Source of the DNA: Cyanobacterium sp. Dongsha4
GTDB lineage: Bacteria; Cyanobacteriota; Cyanobacteriia; Cyanobacteriales; Cyanobacteriaceae
Assembly: GCF_036345015.1 (NCBI RefSeq)
Contig: NZ_CP084098.1
Coordinates: 1,315,326-1,379,325, forward strand
Direction: 5' to 3'
DNA length: 64,000 nucleotides
Made by a program: the position numbers and the translations under genes. This document shows positions 38,108-47,364 of the stretch, piece by piece. The notes under the pieces are model-generated. The model saw nothing but the letters and a program-made list of their open reading frames with translations. It did no database searches and was not told where the DNA came from. Within the stretch, counting starts at the first letter, position 1. The number at the start of each line of letters is the position of its first letter.

Positions 38108-39076
38108 ATGAATCTTTATTTTCTCTTTCCTCAAATGCACATTAATAGTGGTGGTCATATTGCTCAAATGAAATTTATGGCGATCGCACAATCTCTTACT
38201 AATGCTTATCCTGTCACCTACGAACGCAAAGAAAAGGGTGTTTTGTACTTAGAGGATATAATTAAACAGACTTCCACGGCTAATTCTGATATTTATGTTA
38301 TTCACTGGGGACCTCATATAAACAAACTCTTAACAAAACTTAAACATCACAATGTTGTTTACATAGCACATAGTACGGGTTATAAATTTGAAATACCGCC
38401 ACAAGTACCAATAATCGCCGTCAGTAAACATTCTCAAGCCTACTGGGGAAGATATGCCCCCAATTCCCTCATTTTCCATTTACCAAACGAAATTTCCCCT
38501 CAATATCAAAATCGACATCAAGAGCGCCCCATTGATGTTTTAATACAAAAAAGAAAATCCTCTCAATATTTACTTAAACAATTAATACCAGCCTTAAAAC
38601 CTCACTGTAATTTATTTTTAATTGATTCATGGGTAGAGGATTTAGGTACATTATTTAATCAAAGTAAAGTCTATCTTTATGACTCAAGTGAATATTGGAT
38701 TCAAGCAGGAGCAACAGAAGGTTTTGGTTTACCTCCCCTAGAAGCAATGGCTTGTGGTTGCACAGTTTTTTCCAGTGTAAATGACGCTTTATCAGATTAT
38801 TTAGATCCTAGTTTTAACAGCTATAAATTAAGGGTTTATTCTCAAGAATATGATGTTCAAAGAATTTTAAAAGTGGTTAATAATTGGCAAGATAATGATT
38901 ATGAACAGCTATTAAAACCCTACCGCATTGAATCTATAGAAGTTCGATTTAAACATATTTTATCAGAGATAAATGAGTTTTTTTTACATCAACAAAAGTA
39001 TCAAAAAAATATTCCTTTAATCAAAAAAAATAGATGGCAAATCATCAAAAAAATTATCAGCAAAATCAAAAGATAA
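38108..39076 (+). CDS. Glycosyltransferase, GT4/GT1-like
   Basis: A 322-residue protein with a GT-B type fold, likely cytoplasmic or membrane-peripheral. The N-terminal domain starts LYFLFPQMHINSGGHIAQM. The C-terminal donor-binding signature is AGATEGFGLPPLEAMACGCTV, with the conserved Glu of the retaining GT-B families. It probably adds a sugar to a polysaccharide or lipid, but neither donor nor acceptor can be told. The C-terminus is basic (KKIISKIKR), consistent with membrane contact. No other polysaccharide genes adjoin it. Confidence 0.85.
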   Translation: MNLYFLFPQMHINSGGHIAQMKFMAIAQSLTNAYPVTYERKEKGVLYLEDIIKQTSTANSDIYVIHWGPHINKLLTKLKHHNVVYIAHSTGYKFEIPPQVPIIAVSKHSQAYWGRYAPNSLIFHLPNEISPQYQNRHQERPIDVLIQKRKSSQYLLKQLIPALKPHCNLFLIDSWVEDLGTLFNQSKVYLYDSSEYWIQAGATEGFGLPPLEAMACGCTVFSSVNDALSDYLDPSFNSYKLRVYSQEYDVQRILKVVNNWQDNDYEQLLKPYRIESIEVRFKHILSEINEFFLHQQKYQKNIPLIKKNRWQIIKKIISKIKR

Positions 39077-39213
39077 AGGCTCTATTACTTCTCGTCGTGT
39101 AACTTATTGGTGTTTGATAAGCACTTTTGCACTCATTAAATAATATTTAAACACTATTGTCTCTTGCCCTTAATTTATCATAACCACACTCTGAAGAGCC
39201 AAGATAAAGGAAT

Positions 39214-40155
39214 TTAAAAATAACAGACACCATTCTCATCTACTACTCTATTCCTACCGCTATTTTTTGCCTGATATAATGCCATATCACCACGAATAAT
39301 AGTTTGGTTTACATTTTTGTCTTCGGGGTTATATACAGTAACACCAATACTCACGGTGACTTTTATCTTCTCAGATTCAAACATAACGGATAATTCTTCT
39401 ATGTCTTGACGTAAACGCTTTGCTACTGCAATGCCATCTTCCAACATACTTTCAGATAGAAAAATGATAAACTCTTCTCCCCCCCAACGGGCGCATAAAT
39501 CTTCTTGGCGAATTGATAAAACACATTGTTTGGCCACAGATTTAATGACAAAATCTCCAGCAATATGGCCATGAGAGTCATTAATTTTTTTAAAATAATC
39601 AATGTCTAAAATTAATAATGCAAAATATCTTTTTTGTCTTTTTGCTAGATTAAATTCTCTTTCTGCTAAAGCACTAAAATGACGACGATTTGATATTCCT
39701 GTTAATTCATCTGTTGTTGCTAGTTTTTCCAATTCTACTAAGGCTTTTTTTAATTCATCTCTGGTGAATTTTAACTCTAAATGAGTTTTGATTCTGGCTA
39801 ATAACTCACGGTTATGAAACGGTTTTGTAATATAATCTACCGCTCCTAAGTCAAAAGCCTTTAATAAATCTTGTTTTTCATCACTAGCTGTAATAAAAAT
39901 GACGGGAATATCTTGAAAATGAGGATTAAGTTTTATTTGTTGACATAATTCTAAACCATTTATATTAGGCATCATTAAATCGAGTAAAATTAAGTCAGGG
40001 TTAATTTGTTCCATATATGGTAAAACTTCTTGACTATGGGCTAAAATTTTGGCTTGATAGCCTTCTTTACGAAGTATTTTCTCAATCAGAATTCTATTTA
40101 CTGAATTGTCATCTACCGCCAAAATTAAAAAGTTTTTCGGGTTATAGTCAGTCAT
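39214..40155 (-). CDS. Response regulator diguanylate cyclase (REC-GGDEF, PleD-like)
   Basis: A 313-residue protein that makes c-di-GMP from two GTP when its receiver is phosphorylated. The receiver has phosphoacceptor Asp59 in LILLDLMMP. The GGDEF domain has an intact GGEEF active site at 225-229 and an inhibitory I-site RQED at 216-219, exactly five residues upstream. It should therefore be active and feedback-inhibited by its product. No kinase gene is adjacent. With the EAL protein at 29476 it makes a full synthesis/breakdown pair in this window. Confidence 0.93.
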   Translation of the reverse strand: MTDYNPKNFLILAVDDNSVNRILIEKILRKEGYQAKILAHSQEVLPYMEQINPDLILLDLMMPNINGLELCQQIKLNPHFQDIPVIFITASDEKQDLLKAFDLGAVDYITKPFHNRELLARIKTHLELKFTRDELKKALVELEKLATTDELTGISNRRHFSALAEREFNLAKRQKRYFALLILDIDYFKKINDSHGHIAGDFVIKSVAKQCVLSIRQEDLCARWGGEEFIIFLSESMLEDGIAVAKRLRQDIEELSVMFESEKIKVTVSIGVTVYNPEDKNVNQTIIRGDMALYQAKNSGRNRVVDENGVCYF

Positions 40156-40420
40156 GGAAATTTTTTTGCCTTAATAGTGCTGATTTAATGGGATTCTGCT
40201 AACAGAGAGTACCTACAGTTAATAATTATCACTAATATGATAAAACTAAAATTCGATCGCTTTCAAAATTTTTTCTATCCTATTATCAAACTTAGAAATG
40301 GCCTCTAAAAATTATAAATAGATTATGATTTGGTTAATGATAGTTAAGAAAATCGAAAAAATATTATTTCTATATTCTCAATTTCCACAGCGAAAAACAT
40401 CCTCAATTCAAAGATGATTA

Positions 40421-41554
40421 CTATACAATTTTACCTTTTTCCACCCGAATAATTTGCGCTTCCTGTAGTAATTTATCGTCAAAATAATTGAGATGAGTGG
40501 TTGTAATAAAAGTTTGAAAACGATTTCCCAAACAATCTAATAGCTGTTTTTGTCTTTGTAAATCCAATTCTGCCATTACATCATCTAATAGTAGCAAAGG
40601 AGTTTCTCCGATAATCTGTTCAATTAATTGTAATTCCCCTAATTTAAGAGATAGAACTAATGTTCGTTGTTGTCCTTGAGAGCCATAATTTCTGGCTACA
40701 CCTTTATTAATTACAAATTCTATTTCATCACGATGAGGACCGACTAATGTTACTCCCGTTAATAATTCTGTGTTTCTTTTCTCTTCAATTTCCCTTTGAA
40801 TTTTTTGTTTAATTTCCTCTATATCATCACGATGATAAGTTACATTAGGATGATAAATAATTTCTAATTTTTCTGTTTGATTACTAATTTTATCATGCCA
40901 TAATCTTGCTAATGGTTCTAATTTATTTAAAACTCTTTTTCTTCTGCGCATTACTCTACAGGCATTTTCAATTAGTTTATTTTCCCATATATTAAGTTCT
41001 AAAATAGTGGTCTGAGATAAATCTTCATAATTAGTTATACCTTGTTTTTTCAATCTTTTTAATAAACTATTTCTTTGCTTTAAAACGTGATTATATTCTT
41101 TAATAATATAGCTAAAAACTGGCTCTAATTGTAATAAAAGGTTATCCACCCAATTTCTTCTATATTCGGGAGAACCTTTCACCAAATCAAGGTCTAAACT
41201 AGAAAATAAAACTGTATTAACAATACCTAAAAAATCTATATTTCGAGATATTTTTTCATAATTTACTTTTAATTCTCTTTTACCTTTTGCGGGAAATAAG
41301 ATACTTAAACTATAATCTGCATAGTTACGAGTAATTTCTCCTTTTATTTCACCATAGATGCGATCGCGGTAAACTAAATCTAAATCTTTATTAGTACGAT
41401 GACTTTTTAAACAAGATAGTAGCTGTATTGCTTCTAATAAATTAGACTTTCCTTGGGCATTATTTCCCAAAATAATTATCTTATTACTAGAGAAATTAAT
41501 TTCTGATTGAATATAGTTACGAAAATAGTTTAAATTTAATTTACTTAAATACAT
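40421..41554 (-). CDS. recF: DNA replication and repair protein RecF
   Basis: SMC-like ATPase that helps load RecA at gaps during recombinational repair. The Walker A loop GNNAQGKSNLLEAI is near residue 31, the family signature is LVGPHRDEIEF and the C-terminal GSQGQQRTLVLSLKLGEL and LLLLDDVMAELD provide the ABC signature and Walker B. At 377 residues it is normal. It is not next to dnaA or dnaN, as usual in cyanobacteria. Divergent from the pentapeptide-repeat gene. Confidence 0.97.
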   Translation of the reverse strand: MYLSKLNLNYFRNYIQSEINFSSNKIIILGNNAQGKSNLLEAIQLLSCLKSHRTNKDLDLVYRDRIYGEIKGEITRNYADYSLSILFPAKGKRELKVNYEKISRNIDFLGIVNTVLFSSLDLDLVKGSPEYRRNWVDNLLLQLEPVFSYIIKEYNHVLKQRNSLLKRLKKQGITNYEDLSQTTILELNIWENKLIENACRVMRRRKRVLNKLEPLARLWHDKISNQTEKLEIIYHPNVTYHRDDIEEIKQKIQREIEEKRNTELLTGVTLVGPHRDEIEFVINKGVARNYGSQGQQRTLVLSLKLGELQLIEQIIGETPLLLLDDVMAELDLQRQKQLLDCLGNRFQTFITTTHLNYFDDKLLQEAQIIRVEKGKIV

Positions 41555-41672
41555 TATTGTCTTTTCTCTTATACCTATGGCAGATATTACTAATTATTAA
41601 TAATATAAAAAAATGGGTTTAAAATATGATATAACATACAAAACAAAAGAGTTAGATATTCCATTATATATT

Positions 41673-42590
41673 ATGAACAAAAATAAACAACTATTAACTA
41701 TATTGGTGTTTTTAATAAGTATCGTTTTTTGTTTCTGCCAAAATCCTCTAAATGCTTACGCTTATCAAAAAGAAGATCTACTAAAGTTAGAAAACTATCA
41801 CAAATGTGTAAAATGTGACTTAGAGAAATATCATTTTAACTCTAAAAAAATTGATTTACAAAAGGCAAATTTGAAAGCATCAAACTTACATCAAGCTAAT
41901 TTGAAAAACAATAACATATCTCAAGCAAACTTGAATCAAGCTGACTTATCTTTTGCTAATTTAGAAAATACAATAGCCATAAAAACTAATTTTAAACAAG
42001 CTAACATATCCCATAGCAATTTAAAAAGAAGTAATTTAAGCAATAGTGATTTTTCCCAAGCTCAATTAAACAATGCTAACTTAAGTTATAGTAAACTAAA
42101 TAACAGTAACTTATCTCGATCGCATTTTATATCTGCCAAATTGATTCAAACGAATTTAACCGTCACAAACTTACAAAAAGCAAATCTATCCCAAGCAGAT
42201 TTAACCCAAGCTAATTTAAGCAGTAAAAGCAAAAAAGAAATCACAAATTTATCCCAAGCAGACTTAAGTGAAACAAGAATAATTAACGCTGAAATAAAAG
42301 GAGTAAATTTGACCAAAGCAAATCTTTATCAAGCTGATTTAGAAGGTAGTGACTTACAAAACTCAAACCTAGAAAAAGCTAATCTTGCACAAGCCAATTT
42401 AAGTCATGTTAACTTAACCAATGCCAACCTCAAAAAAGCTAATCTAATCAATTCTTCTTTAGTTTATGCTAATTTAGATAACTGTGATTTAAGAAAAGCA
42501 AACCTAGAAAAAGCTAATTTAACAGGAACTAACATAGAAAACTGTAATTTAAAAGGTACAGTAATGCCCGATGGCACAATTCACAATTAA
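41673..42590 (+). CDS. Exported pentapeptide-repeat protein
   Basis: The chosen start ATG 41673 (rather than 41613) puts a signal peptide at the N-terminus (NKQLLTILVFLISIVFCFC, then NPLNAYA). The mature protein carries dozens of A(D/N)LXX pentapeptide units (for example LKASNLHQANLKNNNISQAN), which fold as a right-handed four-sided beta-helix. A CVKC motif sits at the head of the helix (about residue 46-49). The product should be periplasmic or thylakoid-lumenal. Such proteins are abundant in cyanobacteria and mostly of unknown role. Repeat units make the DNA itself repetitive. Confidence 0.87.
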   Translation: MNKNKQLLTILVFLISIVFCFCQNPLNAYAYQKEDLLKLENYHKCVKCDLEKYHFNSKKIDLQKANLKASNLHQANLKNNNISQANLNQADLSFANLENTIAIKTNFKQANISHSNLKRSNLSNSDFSQAQLNNANLSYSKLNNSNLSRSHFISAKLIQTNLTVTNLQKANLSQADLTQANLSSKSKKEITNLSQADLSETRIINAEIKGVNLTKANLYQADLEGSDLQNSNLEKANLAQANLSHVNLTNANLKKANLINSSLVYANLDNCDLRKANLEKANLTGTNIENCNLKGTVMPDGTIHN

Positions 42591-42713
42591 ATCCTTAATT
42601 TTCATTAAATTATAATTCTTTACTTACATAAAAATTAAGTAATAAGTAACATTAAAAAAGATAAAATTTAAAAGGTAATTGCAATAATTACCAATTAATT
42701 TTAACCAGAAAAA

Positions 42714-43349
42714 TTAGCGAGTAAAATTGCTAACCAACCATAATAAACAGAAAGTAAATAAAGATGCAAATTGTTCTGCAGAAAGACTTAAATTTAATCC
42801 AGCATTAAGAGATAAACTAAATATAACATTTGCCAGACAAACACCAACAATAAAAGTAATAAAAGTTATCCCTACGGAACGCCAAAAAGCCTTTTGTTTA
42901 CGATATAAAACAGCAAAACCAGTACCTACTCCCACCGTTAAAAGTAAAGGCAAAGTTTCACTACTATTATTAAAAATACTAATAACAATTAAAACCAAAA
43001 AAATTAAACTATTGATTAATATTTCTTTCCCAGAAGGTTGGTCAATTATATTATTAAACCAGAGAGAAATATTTGCCGTCTTTTGAGCATTAGAAATAAC
43101 TGCCACTTTTTTCGGTTCTACAGTTTTTTCAGGAAAGCGAATTTGTTCAGGTACTTTTATTTTTCCTTCCTGTCTTAAACGTAACCTTTGCATAATGATA
43201 GCATCATAAGCAACCTCGATATTTTCCAATTGTTGAGGATTATTTTCGTATTTATCCTTCAACTTTTTTTTAGCTTTTTGTATCTCTTCAAAAGAAGCAT
43301 CCTCCTTTACTCCTAATTGTTCATAAGGATTCAACTCACTCATACTCAT
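42714..43349 (-). CDS. CPP1-like J-like domain membrane protein
   Basis: A 211-residue protein with an N-terminal J-domain-like helical region (NPYEQLGVKEDASFEEIQKAK) that lacks the HPD motif of true DnaJ proteins, followed by four hydrophobic segments (about residues 110-205). This layout matches the CPP1/CDF1-like (DUF3353) family of cyanobacteria and plastids. The plant protein CPP1 stabilises protochlorophyllide oxidoreductase, so a chaperone role in chlorophyll synthesis is a reasonable inference. Single gene. Confidence 0.88.
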   Translation of the reverse strand: MSMSELNPYEQLGVKEDASFEEIQKAKKKLKDKYENNPQQLENIEVAYDAIIMQRLRLRQEGKIKVPEQIRFPEKTVEPKKVAVISNAQKTANISLWFNNIIDQPSGKEILINSLIFLVLIVISIFNNSSETLPLLLTVGVGTGFAVLYRKQKAFWRSVGITFITFIVGVCLANVIFSLSLNAGLNLSLSAEQFASLFTFCLLWLVSNFTR

Positions 43350-43655
43350 TTACTCCTCCAATTCCTGATATTGATTTAAGTTAGCGAGAAAAAAGTTAAT
43401 AAATTTTTAGATGATTATTTCAAGATAACACTACTTATTATATTCAAACAGATCAACTCGATAAGCGGAAAATTAACAATTAGTTTCTTTTGGGGAAAGT
43501 TATAGGGTAGGATTATTAAGTAAAGATTATTTAAAATTCAGTGTAAGTTCAGTAAATTTACTGATGACTGAAGGATACAAACTTACAAATCAATCTTTCA
43601 GTAAAGTAAATCTTTTTGATAATATTTTTCTCCCTAATAGATAAGAAAACAAAAA
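43350..43655. other. Intergenic gap with an operator-like palindrome
   Basis: About 306 bases upstream of the OmpR-type regulator. Contains the perfect palindrome at 43550-43563 and a second partial CAGTAAA copy near 43600. No gene was seen. Confidence 0.6.
43550..43563. promoter_or_regulatory. Perfect 14-bp palindrome upstream of a response regulator gene
   Basis: CAGTAAATTTACTG, 93 bases before the ATG at 43656. A half-site CAGTAAAGTAAAT follows near 43600. It could be the binding site of the downstream OmpR-type regulator itself; that is inference. Confidence 0.45.
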
Positions 43656-44357
43656 ATGGAACTAGCTTTGGCAAAAATATTGGTAGTTGATGATGATATT
43701 CATATCACTAATTTAATAACTCGTTTTCTTAAACAAAAACAATATTTAGTTGAATATGCTAATGACGGACAAAAAGCAAGAGATATTTTTAAACATTTCC
43801 ATCCAGACTTAGTAATTCTTGATATTAATTTACCTGACACTCTTGGATATAATCTTTGTGCAGAAATGCAGGAAAACAATGACGTATTTGTATTAATGCT
43901 CACCAGTCGCACTGATGTAGAAGATAAGAAAAAAGGTTTTTCCACAGGGGCTGATGATTACTTAACCAAACCCTTTGATTTAGAAGAATTAGAATTCAGA
44001 ATACAAGCTATTTTACGTCGTCGAAGAACCATTAAAACCGTAGGGGGAGAAATTCTCAATTTTGGTGATTTAGTTATCAATCCAGATACAAGGGAGGTAA
44101 AAGTAAAAACTCAATCAATTACTTTAACAAGTCTTGAATTTGACTTACTATATTTTTTAGCCAGTAATCCCAATCGAGTCTGGAGTAGAGAAGATTTAGT
44201 GAATAACGTTTGGCAAAGTAATCCCATGGGAGATAATCGAGTGGTAGATGTTCATATTGGACAAATTCGCCGTAAAATTGAATTGGATTCAGAGACTACC
44301 CGCCATATTTCCACTGTTAGGGGAGTTGGCTACAAGTTTGATATTGAAAATAATTAA
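43656..44357 (+). CDS. OmpR/PhoB-type response regulator
   Basis: Two-component transcription factor of 233 residues. The receiver has Asp56 in LVILDINLP and a KPFDLEELEFR end; the winged-helix DNA-binding domain lies at about 140-230 (LTSLEFDLLYFLASNPNRVWSREDLVNNVW, then VVDVHIGQIRRKIE). It could be a homologue of NrrA/Rre37-like or other cyanobacterial OmpR regulators, but the subgroup cannot be decided by eye. No histidine kinase is adjacent. A perfect palindrome lies upstream. Confidence 0.92.
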   Translation: MELALAKILVVDDDIHITNLITRFLKQKQYLVEYANDGQKARDIFKHFHPDLVILDINLPDTLGYNLCAEMQENNDVFVLMLTSRTDVEDKKKGFSTGADDYLTKPFDLEELEFRIQAILRRRRTIKTVGGEILNFGDLVINPDTREVKVKTQSITLTSLEFDLLYFLASNPNRVWSREDLVNNVWQSNPMGDNRVVDVHIGQIRRKIELDSETTRHISTVRGVGYKFDIENN

Positions 44358-44501
44358 GAATTAATTTCTCTCTAAAATCCCAACATCCTAAGCCCCTACT
44401 TCTCCAATTGTCATTCTTTAGTCCGAACTCAAATAGTTCCTAATTAAAATCAGTTTATGATATAATCATAGGTTGCAGTATTTAAACTTTTAAAAGTAAA
44501 A

Positions 44502-44771
44502 ATGAGTTTAACCCAAGAGAAAAAACAAGAAATTATTGGTCTATATCAAATTCACGAAACTGATACTGGTTCTTCTGCGTTGCAAGTTGCTTTACTCAGT
44601 GCCAGAATTAGTCAATTAACAGAACACCTAAAAATTAACAAAAAAGATCATTCCTCTCGTCGTGGATTGTTAAAATTAATTGGTCAAAGAAAACGTTTAT
44701 TAGGTTACATTAAGAGAAAAAGACCTCAAGATTATCAAGAGTTAATTAAAAAGCTCGGTATTCGTGGTTAA
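44502..44771 (+). CDS. rpsO: 30S ribosomal protein S15
   Basis: Small-subunit protein of 89 residues that binds 16S rRNA. The signature [22 protein letters not shown] and the C-terminal [20 protein letters not shown] are diagnostic. It lies 21 bases upstream of a PAM68-family gene on the same strand, so the two probably share a transcript. Confidence 0.98.
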   Translation: MSLTQEKKQEIIGLYQIHETDTGSSALQVALLSARISQLTEHLKINKKDHSSRRGLLKLIGQRKRLLGYIKRKRPQDYQELIKKLGIRG

Positions 44772-44792
44772 AATCTTATCGTAAATTTTATT

Positions 44793-45278
44793 ATGCCATC
44801 TCCCGCAAATAGAAACTCTTTACCCTTTGAACCAAAAAAGTCTAAGAATAAAAAAGTTAACGAAAAAAATTTAAGTCAACCAAAAGAAACTCAACGAAAT
44901 CAGACTGAGTCTAAGGTGGCAAAATCAAATAATAGTGGTGACTCCCTTCAAGGGATTCCCGAAGTGGTTAGTAAAAGAATGGTAAGAAGAATGGCTGTTT
45001 TTAGTGGTATTCCCACAGCTATGGGTATTTTCTCCTTCTTTGCTTTTTATGCCATTGTTAGTCAGGAGTGGTTCAAGATACCAAATACAGCAGTTTTGTT
45101 GGTTAGTATGGGTTTATTTGGTTTGGGTGTGTTAGGTTTAAGTTATGGTATTCTTTCAACGTCTTGGGATGAAGAAAGAGTTGGTAGTTGGTGGGGATGG
45201 TCTGAGTTTGTCCTCAATTTTGGCAGATTTACTTCGGCTTGGAGAAATAATCGACAAAAATCTCTTAATGAAGAATAA
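44793..45278 (+). CDS. PAM68 family protein, photosystem II assembly factor
   Basis: A 161-residue membrane protein. The N-terminal third is basic and disordered; two membrane helices follow at about residues 72-92 and 100-122 (MGIFSFFAFYAIV and VLLVSMGLFGLGVLGLSYG), then the conserved WDEERVGSWWGWSEFVLNF. The plastid homologue PAM68 and the cyanobacterial Sll0933 help assemble photosystem II. Adjacent to rpsO, linking it to translation in location only. Confidence 0.9.
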   Translation: MPSPANRNSLPFEPKKSKNKKVNEKNLSQPKETQRNQTESKVAKSNNSGDSLQGIPEVVSKRMVRRMAVFSGIPTAMGIFSFFAFYAIVSQEWFKIPNTAVLLVSMGLFGLGVLGLSYGILSTSWDEERVGSWWGWSEFVLNFGRFTSAWRNNRQKSLNEE

Positions 45279-45410
45279 CAAAGCGTGATTAGCATAAATG
45301 TCGCCTTTAAATGTCTTCTTTGTCAACTATCTTGACCAAATTAAACTGTTATAAACCCATAACCCTTAACCGAATTTTCACCGTAGTCAATTAATAAATG
45401 GTAGTTTAAT

Positions 45411-46469
45411 ATGATTGTTGTAATGAAAGTGGGGACTCCAGAACCAGAAATCACTCGTGTGGGTGATGAGTTGGCAACATGGGGTTTAACACCTGAGAAA
45501 ATCGTTGGACAACACAAAGTTGTAATTGGTTTAGTGGGAGAAACTGCTTCCCTAAATCCTGAACAGATTCAAGAAATTAGTCCTTGGATTGAAAGTGTTT
45601 TAAGAGTTGAACAACCTTTTAAAAGAGTTAGTTTAGATTATCGTCATGGACAACCTAGCGATGTGGTTGTGCCTACTCCTAATGGTGATGTAGTTTTTGG
45701 TTTAAATCATCCTGTAGTAGTGGTAGCCGGTCCTTGTTCGGTAGAAAATGAGGAAATGATTGTTGAAACGGCAAAACGAGTTAAAGCGGCAGGGGCAAAG
45801 TTTCTTAGAGGTGGTGCTTATAAACCAAGAACCTCTCCTTATGCTTTTCAGGGACATGGGGAAAGTGCTTTAGAATTATTAGCGGCGGCGAGAGAAGCAA
45901 CTGGATTAGGAATTATCACAGAAGTCATGGATACTGCTGACTTAGACAAGATTGCTGAAGTAGCTGATGTATTACAAGTGGGAGCAAGAAATATGCAAAA
46001 TTTCTCCCTCTTGAAAAAAATTGGGGCTCAGTCCAAACCTGTTCTCTTAAAAAGAGGAATGTCGGCAACTATTAGTGAATGGTTAATGGCGGCGGAATAC
46101 ATCTTGGCGGGGGGTAATTCTAATGTAATCCTTTGTGAACGTGGTATTCGTACTTTCGATCGAGAATATGCTCGTAATGTCCTTGATTTGTCTGTAATTC
46201 CTGTTTTACGTTCTTTAACTCACTTACCGATTATGATTGATCCTAGTCATGGTACTGGTAAGGCTGAGTACGTTCCTAGTATGGCAATGGCTGCGATCGC
46301 AGCAGGTACAGATTCTTTGATGATAGAAGTACATCCTAACCCTGCAAAAGCCTTATCTGATGGTCCTCAATCTTTGACTCCTGATAGATTTGTTCAAGTA
46401 ATGCAGGAATTATCTGTTATTGGTAAAACTTTAAATCGTTGGGAATCTCCTGAAGCAGTATTAGCTTAA
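45411..46469 (+). CDS. aroF: 3-deoxy-7-phosphoheptulonate synthase (DAHP synthase)
   Basis: First enzyme of the shikimate pathway, joining phosphoenolpyruvate and erythrose 4-phosphate. An N-terminal ferredoxin-like regulatory domain (about residues 1-70) is followed by the TIM barrel, with VAGPCSVENEEMI, KFLRGGAYKPRTSPYAFQG and PIMIDPSHGTGK. This arrangement is the type I-beta DAHP synthase, often feedback regulated through the N-terminal domain. The length is 352 residues. Single gene. Confidence 0.95.
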   Translation: MIVVMKVGTPEPEITRVGDELATWGLTPEKIVGQHKVVIGLVGETASLNPEQIQEISPWIESVLRVEQPFKRVSLDYRHGQPSDVVVPTPNGDVVFGLNHPVVVVAGPCSVENEEMIVETAKRVKAAGAKFLRGGAYKPRTSPYAFQGHGESALELLAAAREATGLGIITEVMDTADLDKIAEVADVLQVGARNMQNFSLLKKIGAQSKPVLLKRGMSATISEWLMAAEYILAGGNSNVILCERGIRTFDREYARNVLDLSVIPVLRSLTHLPIMIDPSHGTGKAEYVPSMAMAAIAAGTDSLMIEVHPNPAKALSDGPQSLTPDRFVQVMQELSVIGKTLNRWESPEAVLA

Positions 46470-46531
46470 TTTTTTCTCAGATGGTAAGAAATAGGAAATC
46501 GGGGCTTAGGGTATTGGGGGGTTAGGAAGCG

Positions 46532-46623
46532 TGTTAATTAAACACTTTTCTTTTGCCTCTTGCCCCCTAAATAGGGGGTATAAACGAGGGTTTGCCTCCT
46601 CACTCTTTGCTCCTTGCCCTTTT
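46532..46623 (-). repeat. Composite intergenic repeat, copy 2 (inverted)
   Basis: Reverse complement starts GAAAAGGGCAAGGAGCAAAG and ends AAAAGTGTTTAATTAACAC, with CCCCCTATTTAGGGGG forming a perfect hairpin core. Matches 4137-4236. Between convergent aroF and the slr1601-like gene. Confidence 0.75.
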
Positions 46624-46631
46624 CTTCATCG

Positions 46632-47036
46632 TTAATTGCTTTTTTGTTTCTTATCAATAAAAAAAATAGGACTCAAATTAGGATCAACTTTATAAGTATT
46701 TTTTTCAATAACTTTGCGGGTTAATTTTGGATCGAAAGTATTACCAAAATCTTCCTCTAATTTCTCTACACGAGGTTTTATTTTGGCGATTTCCCCATCT
46801 ATCTCTGCTAATTTTGCTTGTTGTGCTAAATGATAGGGGAGTAATTGTTTCACGCTAAAAAATGCAATAACAGTGATACTAATATTAACGGTCATTTTTA
46901 AACCAGTTTCGATCGCTTTTTCTGTATTTAAGCGTTTTTGTCGTCTCTGTTGTTGCTTTAAGGCTCGATTTTGAGAGATAGATTCTTGATAGTCTCGTCT
47001 TCTTTGTCTGGTTTTTAATGATAAATTAGAATTCAT
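46632..47036 (-). CDS. slr1601-like putative cell division protein
   Basis: A 134-residue protein with a basic N-terminus, one membrane helix (about 50-70, MTVNISITVIAFFSVKQLL) and a C-terminal coiled coil (LAEIDGEIAKIKPRVEKLEEDF). It matches a cyanobacterial family whose Synechocystis member is slr1601 and which has been linked to cell division. It resembles FtsB/FtsL-type bitopic proteins in layout. Single gene, convergent with aroF. Confidence 0.78.
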   Translation of the reverse strand: MNSNLSLKTRQRRRDYQESISQNRALKQQQRRQKRLNTEKAIETGLKMTVNISITVIAFFSVKQLLPYHLAQQAKLAEIDGEIAKIKPRVEKLEEDFGNTFDPKLTRKVIEKNTYKVDPNLSPIFFIDKKQKSN

Positions 47037-47364
47037 ATTACACTCCTCAATTCAATCAGTTAAATAGTTAATCTTACGGCAAACTATATCAGTTATGACG
47101 CTCTTTTTTGATTCTTGATCCCAAAATTCCTCTTAAATTTATCTTTTTTCCGTCTCTTCATTTGTTGATACTCGGTTTCATGATTACTTGAATTGAAAAA
47201 TAAATGATAATAACTTGCAATAAATTGGGATATTAGTTATGCTAGTTATCAACAAATTGATGCCAAAAGTTTTCAATAAGAATCGGTTACTGAGTATTAA
47301 GCATAAGGGTATAATAGCTATTTATCCTTTGCTAATACTTTTTTTTCAATAAGTTTTTAGTAAA
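47037..47364. other. Intergenic gap, nothing identified
   Basis: About 328 bases between divergent genes. AT-rich, presumably promoters; no repeats, RNA genes or small frames stood out. Confidence 0.55.

Noticed and set aside
41613-41672. Upstream ATG start for the pentapeptide-repeat protein
   Set aside because: It would add a charged stretch of 20 residues before the signal peptide; ATG 41673 fits export.
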